64,000 nt of DNA from Apium graveolens. Taxonomy: Eukaryota; Streptophyta; Magnoliopsida; Apiales; Apiaceae. Below the pieces are notes generated by a model. It was not told where the DNA came from. It searched no databases and saw nothing but the letters and a program-made list of their open reading frames with translations. Numbering within the stretch: position 1 is the stretch's first letter; each line of letters starts with the position of its first letter. The stretch covers positions 237,364,201 through 237,428,200 of the forward strand of contig NC_133649.1 of NCBI RefSeq assembly GCF_009905375.1, in the 5' to 3' direction. Below are positions 18,627 through 29,743 of the stretch, in pieces. The position numbers and the translations under genes are program-made.

Positions 18627-21099
18627 AATTTCACCTGCGCTTTGTTTCGTTTATTGGTTAAAGGCGGGTATAAATCGCGTTTTGAAAAGTGTTTTTAAAA
18701 TTTTAAAATTTATGTTTTTATAACTCCGGGATATTTGTAACCTTATAAGACTAATTTTGTAATTTTATGGAATTATTTTGCGTGCCCCTTGGTTCGTTAA
18801 TTTTAAGTTTCGGGTTCCAGAACCTATGTAATTGTCCCAACGGTACGTGTTATTTTTCTAACACGTGTCAGGAATTATAGAAATGTGGCATGACAGTAGC
18901 ATTTTTGGGAGAATTAACACATCAATTTTCTTCTCCTTTCTCATGGTCTTATCTCTCGGTTACTTTGTCTCTATCTCTCTCGTCTATAATCTCGAAATCT
19001 CTCTAACTCTTCTCTCTGTGCCTCCTTTTTCCTCTCCTTCTTTCTCTTCTCTCTATTTTCCGATTTGCTTCCCCCGGTTTCTGGATTTCCGGTGAGTTCC
19101 GGTGAGTTCCGGTTGGGATTTTTTCGGTGATTCCTTCAATTCCTCCCTGTTTTCAGATTATAAACATGCATACTTGTATATATATATATACGGTTATGTG
19201 TATGTATGTGCTCGTGTATGTGTGATATGGTGGTGTGTGTGTGTTGTGCGTGTACTGTGTGTGTAGCCGGTGTTTTTGGCCGCCGTTGGTTCTGTTTCCG
19301 GTTGTGACTGTGGTTGTCTTGTTCCCTTTCCCCATTTCTGCGCGTGAGGCGCGTGTTTAGTATCCTGTTGTTGCTGTTGTTACTCGGTTCAATTATTTCT
19401 GAATTTTTATTATTATTATTATTACTTTTGCAGAAAAATAATTAGAATGGATTTTGTGAGATAAAATAATTTTGTGCGGGAAATTAATTAATCGGTGAAA
19501 TTTATTAGGACACCCGGATATTTTCGGGCACCAATAAATTTTGCCTCCGCGTGCGATGAATTTTTACGAGCGCGCGGTGGACGGTGATGACCCTGTTCTG
19601 AGTCCTAAATATTTTAATAAATAAAATTTGTATAAATTATATTCAGGACTAAAATTTAGTTATGTGGTGATTCAAATTGATTTTTGTTGAGGTTGGACGT
19701 CGATTGATGTTTCGACGGGTAGACCTATAAACCGAGGAGTCGCTGTCCAATTTTTCTAAAAATTACCTTAAATTATAAATTGAGTTCATATACCTCGTTT
19801 ATTATAAATTAAACTCTGATTGCTATGTGCACCACTATTAAGTATATGCTATTGATATTAAGATACTTACGAGTCGGAAATTATAGCGATGGGTAATTAT
19901 TTAGTGAGGAAAAGTCAAGCATAATCGGATGTCTAACCTAGGATGTTTCGATTTTGTAGGTTCGAGTCAAAGGACCCGGTAGTTCAAGTCAATTAGAGTT
20001 AAGCCAAAGTTAGTACAAAGCTTCACAAAGCAAGTACCCCTGAACTAATCTTTTACAGTTCAGTATATATGAATAGTTGTTTATTTAAAATACGTACTGG
20101 AACAAAACGGTTTAAGTTACGTATTCCCCGTATTTAAATATGTTTTATTAACTGATGTTTTGGGGAAAAAGTAACTTCTGAAAATGCCTATCTCTAGATT
20201 GTGATTAAATTAAAAAGAAATTTTTAGAATGTGTGATGTAATGGTTTAAAAAGAGATAAGTGTAAATGGATTTGGAAACTGGATATAAATAAATCAGATA
20301 TTGGATGGTCAGTTAGCGTAAGAGGTCCGTTATTAGGTAACGGCTCAGCATGGTTGCGTAAGAGGCTAAGTCGGATGCGCGCACTGGTAGTCCGCTTAGT
20401 CCAGCATGACAGAGACCTAGCTAGTCTCTGAGTTCCGGAATGAAATTGGTGGTGGGATAGACTGATCAGCTGTCCCTAGAATTCATCCTCTTTTATATAT
20501 CTGATAAAGTTGGAATAGTTTTAGTCCCCGTAACGGGACCGGTGAATTATTGGTCCAGCAATGGACAGTGATTTTGGAAAGGAAATAGCATGCTAAAATT
20601 GAACTCTGGTATTTTTACACAGCACACTACCGATGACGTTATTTTGCAAAGCATGCTAGTTTTGATATCCAGTTTATACATGTTTTACAAATTTAGTATA
20701 TATCAGTTTAATATCTGTTCCTGTATTGTTTTATACAATTTGTACTGGTTATTCGTATAGAGGTACTGTTGAGCAATAGATTGCTCACCCTTGCAGCTTG
20801 TTTGTATTTATTTATTGCAGATGTCTAGAAGACCAAGTCAACGTACAATATCAGCCTCCGGTCCCGGCTCCTCTGAGGTAGTTTGTATCAGGCCCTGAGG
20901 TCTGATGAGTTGCTGTAATAAGTGAGAGTGTATGGTTTGGAATAAGTTAGTGTGTGTGTTGTAACCTAAATAATACTTGAACCTGTTTCGGCTCCTGGTT
21001 GGGGTCGTGTATTATAATAAAGTTTATTTAGCAGTTTTGTTATAATTTATCATATTTTTGGTGACATCAGCCCCTGACCCCAGGGTTGAGGCCGTTACA
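18627..21099 (+). repeat. Element X: right part of a long LTR-like sequence, probably gypsy, direction tentative
   Basis: No retroelement protein is encoded. It ends GGCCGTTACA, an LTR-type CA end, then ACTTC, after which the Sire-A LTR continues as in the copy at 42551. X is therefore an insertion in that LTR, itself cut on the left by copia-1. AATAAA near 21018, about 80 bp before the end, suggests plus-strand transcription. A TG-rich tract (19197-19265) and a short exon-like stretch (CAG|ATGTCTAGAAG...GAG|GTAG, 20819-20880) are notable. The length (over 2.4 kb) recalls Tekay/Del LTRs, but this is a guess. It could be a solo LTR or a 3' LTR. Confidence 0.5.
19197..19265. repeat. TG-rich microsatellite
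   Basis: Irregular (TG)n and TATG runs inside element X. Confidence 0.7.
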
Positions 21100-21403
21100 A
21101 CTTCTCTATAACACTTAATCTGTGACTTGTAGACTTCTTGACTTAGAATGTTTTTCACTAAACAGATTTATTCAACTCCAAATTTCTTCATACTTTCTCT
21201 GAGGCATGATCTTCATGATCTTCTTACAGAGCTTATTTTTAGGCTTGAAACTGTTTACAGAAAAATACTTCAGTCTAGTCTATTTACATTTTTATAGACT
21301 TAAATGTTATAATACAAAATGCAAATTTAGATTTCAATACAACTTACTTAGGGTTATCAATTTGACTTAGTCTTGTTAGTGTACAGGCATGTCTTGCACA
21401 ACA
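21100..21403 (-). repeat. Sire-A 3' LTR fragment
   Basis: 304 bp matching 42549-42850 (CTTCTCTATAACACTTAATC to GCATGTCTTGCACAACA). On the minus strand it begins TGTTGTGCAAGAC. It is truncated on the left by element X. Confidence 0.88.
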
Positions 21404-21417
21404 ATCTCCCCCAATTT
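21404..21417 (-). other. Sire-A polypurine tract
   Basis: On the minus strand AAATTGGGGGAGAT abuts the LTR start. Sire-B has the same tract before 55445, and 61118 shows a very similar one. Confidence 0.85.
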
Positions 21418-21562
21418 GTGAGAAGATTGTTTATCACAAATTCATGCCTGTTAACAAGACTAACCACAATCTACAATGGAAAATTAGACTAATACATAAA
21501 AATTGACACAAATACAACATTAATACATTTAGGTGATTTCATGAGTTAAACAGACACATATA

Positions 21563-24404
21563 TCAGAAAAACACTGTATCTCCTATTTCTTCTCTAATGA
21601 GGTCCTTTAAATATACAAGAATTTTAAGTTCCTCTACTATTGGTGTCCCTCTTAGAGCTTCCACAAGTTTGAGTCTGTCAGGCTGTGGATAACCACTCAG
21701 GAAATCAATCCTAAACTTTGAAAATGTGCCAGCTTTGACATTTAGAAATCTTCCATCCTTGGAAATTCTGCTCATCCCTTTTACCTTGAGTTCTTCTGAT
21801 CTCTTAATGTACATCTTCATTTCCTCATCATACTTCCTCTTCCTCTCCTCATATTCGGCCTTGTTTCCTGCTCTCCTTTCCTCCCTTACAATCAGCCATT
21901 CAGCTAAAATAGATCTCCATGCCCTCGTTGCAGTGTCCTTGTCCTTTAGTAGGCTTATCGATCTTTTGATTTTTGTGGGTGAAAATGTATCCATTAAGTT
22001 GCAGCCAAGAAATGTGAAATACCCATCCTCATAGTAGATTCTTACTTCCCTTAGTGTTACAACCCAAACTTTGAGTATTTCCTCAGCTAGTTGTTGAAAG
22101 TAGTCTTCATTTGAGTTGCACCAGTTTAGAGGTAGAAAATCACTTTGCTTGAAACAATTCCATATGGCCCTCTCAGTAACTTGAACTTTATTAGGTTTCT
22201 TCCCAACAGACTTGTAATGAACTTTAAGTGATGGCTTGATAAAAGGTAGGTTTGTGATTTTCTTGAGAAATGTTTAGCTTGAGGTGATTGGTATTTTCAG
22301 AAAAGAGTTAGCATTCTGTCTGTACGAATATTTAGGCTTAGAGGTTTGAGGTGGTTTGGTGATTGAGTTTGTTTGCATAGAGGGTTGAGTTTGGTTAATT
22401 TGGATTTTTAGGCTTTGTTGGTGTGGTCCTGAACTGTCTTCATTCTTCTTTTTCCTTCTCTCCTCACCTCTCTTTTTCTCCTTCTTCTTCTTATCTTTGC
22501 TTCCAGCTGCCTTAGAGGATTGACTTGGATTTAATCCAGAAGGTTTTTGATCATCTTTTTTTTGCTCATCATCATCCAAGTGATCCTTATTGATTTGAGT
22601 TTTAGGCATGTTGGCTTTAGAATTTCTCAGATTTCTCCTCAACATCTTAATCATTTCTTCATCTTCAACATTCTTATTTTGATTGACTTTCAAATCAGTC
22701 TCCAGAATCATGATTAGCTTTTTGTTGGCCATGACACATTACTTCGGGATCTGAAAGTGTTTGCAATGATTGGTGGTAGGACAGATGTATGCCACTCCCT
22801 TGCTTGGTTGTAAATATGCTTCAGGAAAAGCAGCCACTTGAGCATTTTTTAATTCAGTTAGCAACATAGTGTCTTCAGAAATCACTCTTTTGACTTTGTT
22901 TATCAGAATGTCCAACTCAGATGCCCTTCAAGAGATAAGATAGTTAGGGACACCTAAATACACATGTCTACCCTTGAGTCATTTATGTTGATCATAATTT
23001 TTTTCTCTTGAAAGTTATCCTTTATCACTAGGATCACCCTTATAGAGTTTATTGTCATGTCCAAGGCCTTCTTGTAAGTTAAGAAATTGTTATTTAGAGA
23101 AGCCCTGAGAGCCTTGAGCAATTCATCAAATTCCCTGCTCAGACTAGGTCCCTCAGCTGCTCTGATAAGCCTCTTCATTCCAATATCAACTTCGTAAGTT
23201 TTTCTCTTGTCAGCAGCTTGGACAATTTGAGTAGATACTCTTAATAGCCTAGCCTCTATCTCCTCTTAGTCTTGTTGGAAGGCATGAGAAGAGGAATAGG
23301 AATTTCAGGCCTCACAACTTCTGAAAGTGCAGGCAGAGGTATGTTAAGCTTGCCCATGATAGCTCCCAAAGCCACAACATTTTGCATTTGTAAGTGCTTG
23401 TTGGAGTCCACCAAGGTTTGAATATCTGTCTGTTGACTTTGCACCAATGAGGTGAGAGCATGCACTTGAGCTGTGAGTGAGTTATTGGAAGACTGCAACT
23501 TTGAGACTTGTTGTTGAAGATCCTGAAATTGTAGATGTTGAGGCAGGTTGATGAGAGCTTGATGAAGTAGAAGGTCCAAATGTGTCTTCCACAGCCTATT
23601 TGATGCCCTCCATTAGCAGTGTAGAAGGCTCATATCTGCTTTGGTGAAGCTGGTTCAACTTTAGTTTTGTGTCATTTGAACTTGTTATTTGTTGTTGAAT
23701 TACTTCATGAAGAGCAATCAAAGATTGTTTGAGATTTTTGACATCTTTTTCCATAGTAGTCAGATCTAGCCTTGCCATTTGGTCAGCAAAATGTTTAAAC
23801 TTTGAAGTGATCTTGACTTGAGAAGGTATAATCTCATCCATCTTTTCATTTACCAGTTTCCTTACCCTGTCTTCATGACCAATCAACTTGAGTTCTAGAG
23901 CTCTTCTAAAGAGATGGAAAGCTTTGAGTTGGAATTTGGGAACTTCATTGATTGCATCATAAACTTCAGTAGGAGTTAAGGCTTTAGCATTACTTCCCAA
24001 AATAGTTAGATAATCTTCCCTGAATTTAGCTAAAACACCCTCCGTCTCTAGATTGTAGTCCTTGTTCAGCCAAGCATCACAGTTGCGATCCTATTCAGCT
24101 TCATTAACAATTTTATCTTATTGCTCTTGGACATCTATTTGATATGAGAGCATTATGGCTTGGTAATCCTGGTTAGACATATCCGAGGTTAGCAGTTGTT
24201 GAGAGATTTGAGCAAGTCCAGACAATTGATCCACTAGAAGATCATCCACAGTTATTGGTTGAGCTTCAGCTGTATGCAACCATTAGGAGATGAGGTGTGG
24301 TTTTTGAGATTGAGAGGTTGAGAGTTGAAGTGTAAGGTCAGAACCACCTGTGAAAGGAGTCACAGTTTGACTCACAGATTGCTCTGTGGTTATGACAGTA
24401 TGTT
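21563..24404 (-). pseudogene. Sire-A extra 3' ORF, C-terminal two thirds (decayed)
   Basis: Open pieces at 21563-21994, 22274-22732, 22954-23178, 23256-23579 and 23596-24000 align in order with 52599-55283 of Sire-B. Recognisable: a Leu/Gln-rich coiled coil near 23300-23560 (heptads around LQSSNNSLTAQVHALTSLVQ), a Lys/Glu-rich linker (22274-22732), and a C-terminal block with TRAWRSILAEWLIVREERR and MSRISKDGRFLNVKAGTFSK. No membrane segment or catalytic motif is seen. It has the position of the 'env-like' ORF of Sireviruses, but nothing in the sequence shows envelope function. Confidence 0.7.
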
Positions 24405-24409
24405 GTTCC

Positions 24410-25027
24410 TGTTATTCCCTAACAATATAACAAGAATTACAAAAGGGGGTTGAATGTAATTCTGGCTACTTTTTCAAATTTAACTAAAGTTCTAACTTGA
24501 TAACTATAACAGTGTTTGATTAGAAATGATGCGGAATAAAATAGTGATAGAAATCAAAGCACTAAGTAATAAAAATACAAGCTTTTAAAACTTTCTGGTG
24601 GATTTGAAAGTATCCACCAGATATATATATATATATATATATATATATCAAATGAGAACTCTGTGAAACTTTGAATAGCTCACAGCTGCTTACAAGTTTG
24701 AACAACTAAACTACAGAGAAATTCTTACAGAATATAGCTTGATTTGTTTCTCTGAAAATAGGCTTGCTTAGTTAATTGTTCTACTTACTACACTTGGTTT
24801 ATATATCACCAAGTTTACATGATAATAAGACAAGATAATAAAACAAAATATATCTAGTCTAACTCCATGCTACTTCACTACTCTATTCCAGCATCTTTGA
24901 ATATCTTCACAATTACATGGAAATGGTAATTCTTCTTTGTTCTCAAATTCCTTCTTAACAGGCTACCACATTCCTTTTGCAAACACCCAAGTTAACTTAT
25001 CATCAAGTTCACAACATATTCCTAACA
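24410..25027 (-). repeat. Solo LTR (618 bp) with target duplication GTTCC
   Basis: TGTTATTCCCTAAC...TATTCCTAACA is flanked by GTTCC on both sides (24405-24409, 25028-25032). No internal region is present, so it is a single LTR left by recombination. Minus-strand TATATAAA (24798-24805) suggests minus orientation. The text outside rejoins the Sire-A 3' ORF, with the same local words (TCTGTGGTTATGACAGT) as Sire-B near 52390. Confidence 0.88.
24621..24648. repeat. (AT)n microsatellite
   Basis: Fourteen uninterrupted AT units inside the solo LTR. Confidence 0.95.
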
Positions 25028-25032
25028 GTTCC

Positions 25033-26930
25033 TCACAAGTTGTGGGAACCTCCATTTGAATTGGAGGGGATTTGACTATGCTACTATCATTTACAATAGC
25101 CTCAAAACCTTGTGTGTCTTGCACCACACTGTCACTTAAATGTGTTATTCTTGCCTCCTCTATGATAGGTCATTGGCAATTGTACTCCCAGCTTCAATTG
25201 TTAGAGCAATTTCAGCCAGGGTTTTGAGGGGAGTTATTCCTGAAACAGAAACCTCCAATTAAATTGGAGAGGATTTAGATAGCTCCCCCTCAGGAGTACT
25301 ACCCTCAAACCTAACAGCCTGTGAAGGCTGATTTGTACATTGCATTTGTGATCTCTATGGGGTCTTTAGTAAAAACTGATGAATCCCCTGTGGTTTTGAT
25401 GGTATCATCAAGGTCTTCCCCAGCTAGTAGCCTCTCACCATCTAAATGAGGTGTCTGGGTGGTGAGCAAGGTTTCTTGAACCAAGCCACATGAATGGGGT
25501 TGTACTTGAGAATTAGATTCAAACATATTATGAGAAGAAGAAATTTGTGAGATAAGTAGAGTTTGATCATGAGTGAGTGTTGGCAGCTCCCTTTGAGTGA
25601 ATGAGGGAGCTTCAAAAAATATGCTCTCACTGTGTGTGCCATCCTTATTTCTTCCTTGATACACTAGAATTTGATCTAGTACAGGTGCATACTTATTATA
25701 AGATGCATTAGGGAGAATGCTCTTTTCAATAGAAACACCCTTTTGAGAGGATGTCTCTGGAATCTGTTTTGACCCCATTTGTACAACTGCATTCTTTTGG
25801 GAGGATACAAAGGTGGCTTGAGTGGCCAACTCAGTTTGCTTAGCCTTCTTTATTTTTCTGACCAAGGGTGACTCAGGTTGTATTTGTACCTCACTACTCT
25901 CATTCGTTATAGTAAGGATTATCTCCTTTCTCTTCTTTTTACTCACTTCACCCTTTTGAGAAGATGAAGTGGTTAGTTTCCTAGCTGCTATTGGTTTTGA
26001 AGAAGTGGTCTCAGCTTGGAAAGGCCCCTATTGGTTTTTTTGTATTTGAATTTCTACAAGTTCAGGGACCATAATTGTACTAGATTGTACATTTGATCTC
26101 ATGTCAGGCATAGGGTAAGGGTAAGTCGTAAACCTCTCCATCATAAATGGATTAATTTTCAGACTCACATTTACCTTGTTCTTTGTAGTAAGTGAACCAA
26201 ATATAATTTTGGACACTTACTTATAATTGCCTATTTTAGTGCTGTTTATACCATTCAACAAATGTATGTCTGATACTTTATGATTTAAAGTAGACTTAAT
26301 AAATCTAGAAAAGAAAATTTCCTTATCTCTAGCAAATTGGGGCATAGTTAGCCTAGTGGAAAGTTCTTCCAGGATCAATAGACGAACATTCAAGTGTCTG
26401 TTGTGGGCTATTAAGAACACCAACTTCTGCATCACACTTGAGATATTGTCATATCCTGTCTTCCTTCATGTGAAGGCCCTTACTATAGAATCAAACACAA
26501 AGGACCATTCCTTCCTTAGGTTTGTTCTATTCAAGCTTGCCAGGTTGATTCTTCCACCATAGTTGATGAAATCCATGAACTCAGCTCGCTCATCCTGTGT
26601 TGGCATCTCCACTAGATTTGCAGTTGGAAAACCCAAAGCTGCATTCACATCTTGCTCATTGAACTTTATCTGTTGGCCTCCAATTGTGCATGTTACCACC
26701 AAGGACATAGAGTTGTCATTCTTAACATTTCTCACCATAACTGTTGTCCAAAATTCATGCAGAACATCCAAGTACAGGACTGGGTTAGCAGTTAAAGCAC
26801 CTGCAAGATAAGATTCAGACAAAAATTTCACAAACCCCTTGAAATTGTCAGAGGCTTGATTAACATCAGTGAAAGAAAGATAGTTGCTTCCTTTATTTGG
26901 GATTACAACTTTAACAATATTGAGTGCCAA
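25033..26930 (-). pseudogene. Sire-A extra 3' ORF, N-terminal part
   Basis: The ATG at 26930 opens a 154-codon frame (to 26466), continued in other frames at 26217-26435, 26028-26216 and 25311-25946. The first 230 or so residues are a conserved domain also present in Sire-B and Sire-D: LAGALTANPVLYLDVLHEFW, GGQQIKFNEQDVNAALGFPT, MDFINYGGRINLASLNRTN and VFLIAHNRHLNVRLLILEEL. The pattern hydrophobic-FW, then a Gly-x-x-Ile/Ile-Asn-x-x-LGhP motif loosely recalls plant transposon-associated (Transposase_32 or plant-mobile type) domains; this is an inference. A charged Ser/Lys/Gln linker follows. Stops and shifts, for example at 26465, prevent expression as one protein. Confidence 0.7.
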
Positions 26931-26989
26931 TGTTGTTGAGTAATAGTGAATGGGTAAGAAAAATTAGTGAGAAAGAGTTTGAAATGAGA

Positions 26990-27600
26990 GAGAAATCAGT
27001 TTTGAATTGAAAAAGCTAGGTCACTTAGAGTTCTCGAAGGCGTAAATATATGTGTATCGAGATGTCTGAGTATTTATAGTAAAATCAAATGACTTATCGA
27101 GGACTCAAAAATAAACGTTTGGAGTATACTTATCGAGAAGTTATTTTTAGAAGAAATTATATATCGAGAAGTCATTTTAATTAACTCTTTTAGAGAACTA
27201 AAATTAACTTATTGAGATGTCAAATAAATACTCAGTTTGTCCTAAAATGGACTGAATTATTTCTAATTTTTATTTGAATAAATCCAAATATATTTAGAAT
27301 GAATTTATCAAGAGCAATTTACCAAAATAATTTATTGAATTTTAAATTATTTCAGTTGTGAGTTATTTATAAATCTAAATATACTTATAGAGAACCCTGT
27401 GAATTAACACTTATAGAGAACTCTATAATGACTTATCGATAAGTCATAATAAAGCTTATCGAGAAGTCCCTCGAGAAGTCCAAAAATTGACTTGTCGAGA
27501 ATTTACTCGAGAAGTCTTAAAATGACTTGTCGATAAGTCAATTAGACTTATCGAGAACTCAGTTCTCTTTATGCTCTTGATTATTTTGATTCTATCTTGT
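26990..27600. repeat. Sire-A spacer with clustered GACTTATCGATAAGTC palindromes
   Basis: Between the pol stop and the 3' ORF start are many copies of ACTTATCGAGAAGTC-like words. One perfect 16-bp palindrome, GACTTATCGATAAGTC, lies at 27430-27445 and further half or imperfect copies at 27100-27190 and 27450-27560. Equivalent clusters occur in Sire-B (50160-50720) and in the LTRs. Repeated palindromes in non-coding regions are a published Sirevirus trait. Confidence 0.8.
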
Positions 27601-27799
27601 GTTTATTTTACATATTGAAGATGTAAATTAACATTTTGATAGCTTTCTTAGAATTGAAAAATTCCAAGCTAAATTTTTATTTTTGAAAAATAAATATGCA
27701 GAGATTTCTGAAATACTTATAATGCATATTTTAGTTAATTCTAATAAAATCAAATTAATTTTGATTTACTAGAAATTAATCTGCTGCAACACATTGGCT

Positions 27800-29743
27800 G
27801 AGTTCTTGCCTTAGGATGAAAAATTTAACATTCTAATTTCACCTACAAGTCTAGTAAAAGTTGCTTCATCCAAAGGTTTAGTAAAAATGTTAGCTAATTA
27901 TTTTTCTGTTGGAACAAAAATGAGCTCAATGGTACCATTTGCAACATGTTCTATAATAAAATGGTACCTTACATCAATGTGCTTTGTCCTAGAATGATTA
28001 ACTGGATTAGCCACAATAGATATAGCACTAGTATTGTCACACATAATTGGAATTTTGTGTAATACCAGGCCATAGTCCATTAGCTGATTTATAATCCAAA
28101 GCACATGAGCACAACAACTTCCAGTAGCTATGTATTCTGCTTCAGATGTGGAAGTTGATACAGATTGTTGTTTCTTGCTATGCCAGGATACAAGTCTTTG
28201 TCCAAGAAGCTGTAAGCTAGCACTAGTACTCTTTCTGTCAACCCTGCATCCAGCAAAATCTGCATCTTTGTATCCAACAGCTTCAAAACCAGTTCACTTA
28301 CGATACCATAATCCCAAGTTTGGAGTCCAGTCAAATACCTAAAAAATCTCTTCACAGCCTTAAGTGTGATATTTTGGATTTGCTTGAAATCTTGCACAAA
28401 GACATGTTGCAAACATGATGTCTGATCTACTTGCAGTTAAGTAAAGCAATGATCCAATCATTCCTCTATAGCTTGAAATATCCACACTCTTGCACTTTTT
28501 ATCTTCATCCAACTTTGTTATTGTAGACATAGGTGTAGAAGCAGGTGAACAATCAACCATACCAAACTTTTTCAATAAAATTTTATTATACTTAGTTTGG
28601 CTGATGAAGATCCCATCACTTCTTTGACTGACTTGAAGTCCAAGAAAGTAACTTAATTCCCTCATCATACTCATTTCATATTCACTCTTCATAAGCTTAG
28701 AAAATCTTTGACAAAGCTTTTTATTTGTAGAACCAAAGATAATATCATCCACATAGATCTGAACTAGGATTATATCATCACCATGCTTCTTGTAGAAGAG
28801 AGTCTTGTCTATGGTACCTCTAGTAAAACCATGTTTAAGTAAGAATTCAGAAAATGTATCATACCAAGCTCTAGGTGCCTACTTTAGTCAATATAAAGCC
28901 TTGAGTAGCTTGTACACAAAATCTGAAAAATGTGGGGCTTCAAAGCCAGGTGGTTGTTGCACATAAAATTCTTCTTCTAACTCACCATTTAGGAAGGCAC
29001 TCTTGACATCCATTTGATACACTTTGAAATTTGAATGTGTAGCAAATGCTAGAAAAATCCTTATTGCTTCAAGTCTTGCAACTAGAGCAAAAGGTTCATC
29101 TTAATCAATTCCTTCTTCATGTGAGTAGCCTTTTGCAACCAACCTTGCCTTATTTCTGGTAACTATACCATTTTCATCCATTTTGTTCCTAAACACTCAT
29201 TTTGTTCCAATTAAACTTATGTTCTTTGGTGCAGGAAATAACTCCCAAACTTTGTTTCTTTCAAACTGATTAAGCTCTTCTTGTATGGCAGATATCCAAT
29301 CAGGATCCATTAGAGCTGCTTCAGTTTTCTTAGGCTCTACTTGAGATAGAAAGCATGCATGTAGGCACTCATTAGCAGTTGCACTTCTAGTCCTTACACC
29401 AGCATTGGGATCACCAATTATTGTATTTGGATTGTGACTTCTATCTCATTTTCTAGTGTGAGTTTGTTGACTGGTGCCTTCATCATTTTCTTCATTATTG
29501 GTATGACTATTAGATCCTTATTCTCTTTCTGCCCCTAAGTTTGTGCTATCAAATTCAGGTGTTTGAGATGAGCTTCCATTTCCATGATTTTCCTGTTTAG
29601 TAGTCTTTTCATTCATCATCTATTGTGCATTGACTTCAGCTTCCTCATCAGAATCACTGTTAATGTTTAGATTTTCAAATGCAAGGGCTTCAGCTTCATT
29701 ATCATCAAGGCATTCCAAGCTTGGACACTTGTCATCATCAAAC
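27800..29743 (-). pseudogene. Sire-A pol: reverse transcriptase and RNase H
   Basis: Minus-strand frames give the copia RT and RNase H in order: [50 protein letters not shown] (catalytic YVDD near 28750), SYFLGLQVSQRSDGIFISQ, SYRGMIGSLLYLTASRSDIM, then RNase H with SEAEYIA and CDNTSAISIVANPV, HIDVRYHFI and the C-terminal IFTKPLDE. Several single stops (for example near 27900, 28415 and 28883) interrupt it. The right edge is the copia-2 insertion; reading resumes at 38483. Confidence 0.85.
29739..29743. repeat. Copia-2 target-site duplication, left copy (CAAAC)
   Basis: CAAAC precedes the LTR (TGAAAGAG at 29744) and recurs at 38478-38482 after the other LTR. Confidence 0.95.

Noticed and set aside
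18627..21099. Possible host gene (promoter-like region, exon-like stretch, AATAAA)
   Set aside because: No sustained coding frame, an LTR-like CA end, and an insertion site in the Sire-A LTR. Kept only as element X with a low-confidence exon note.
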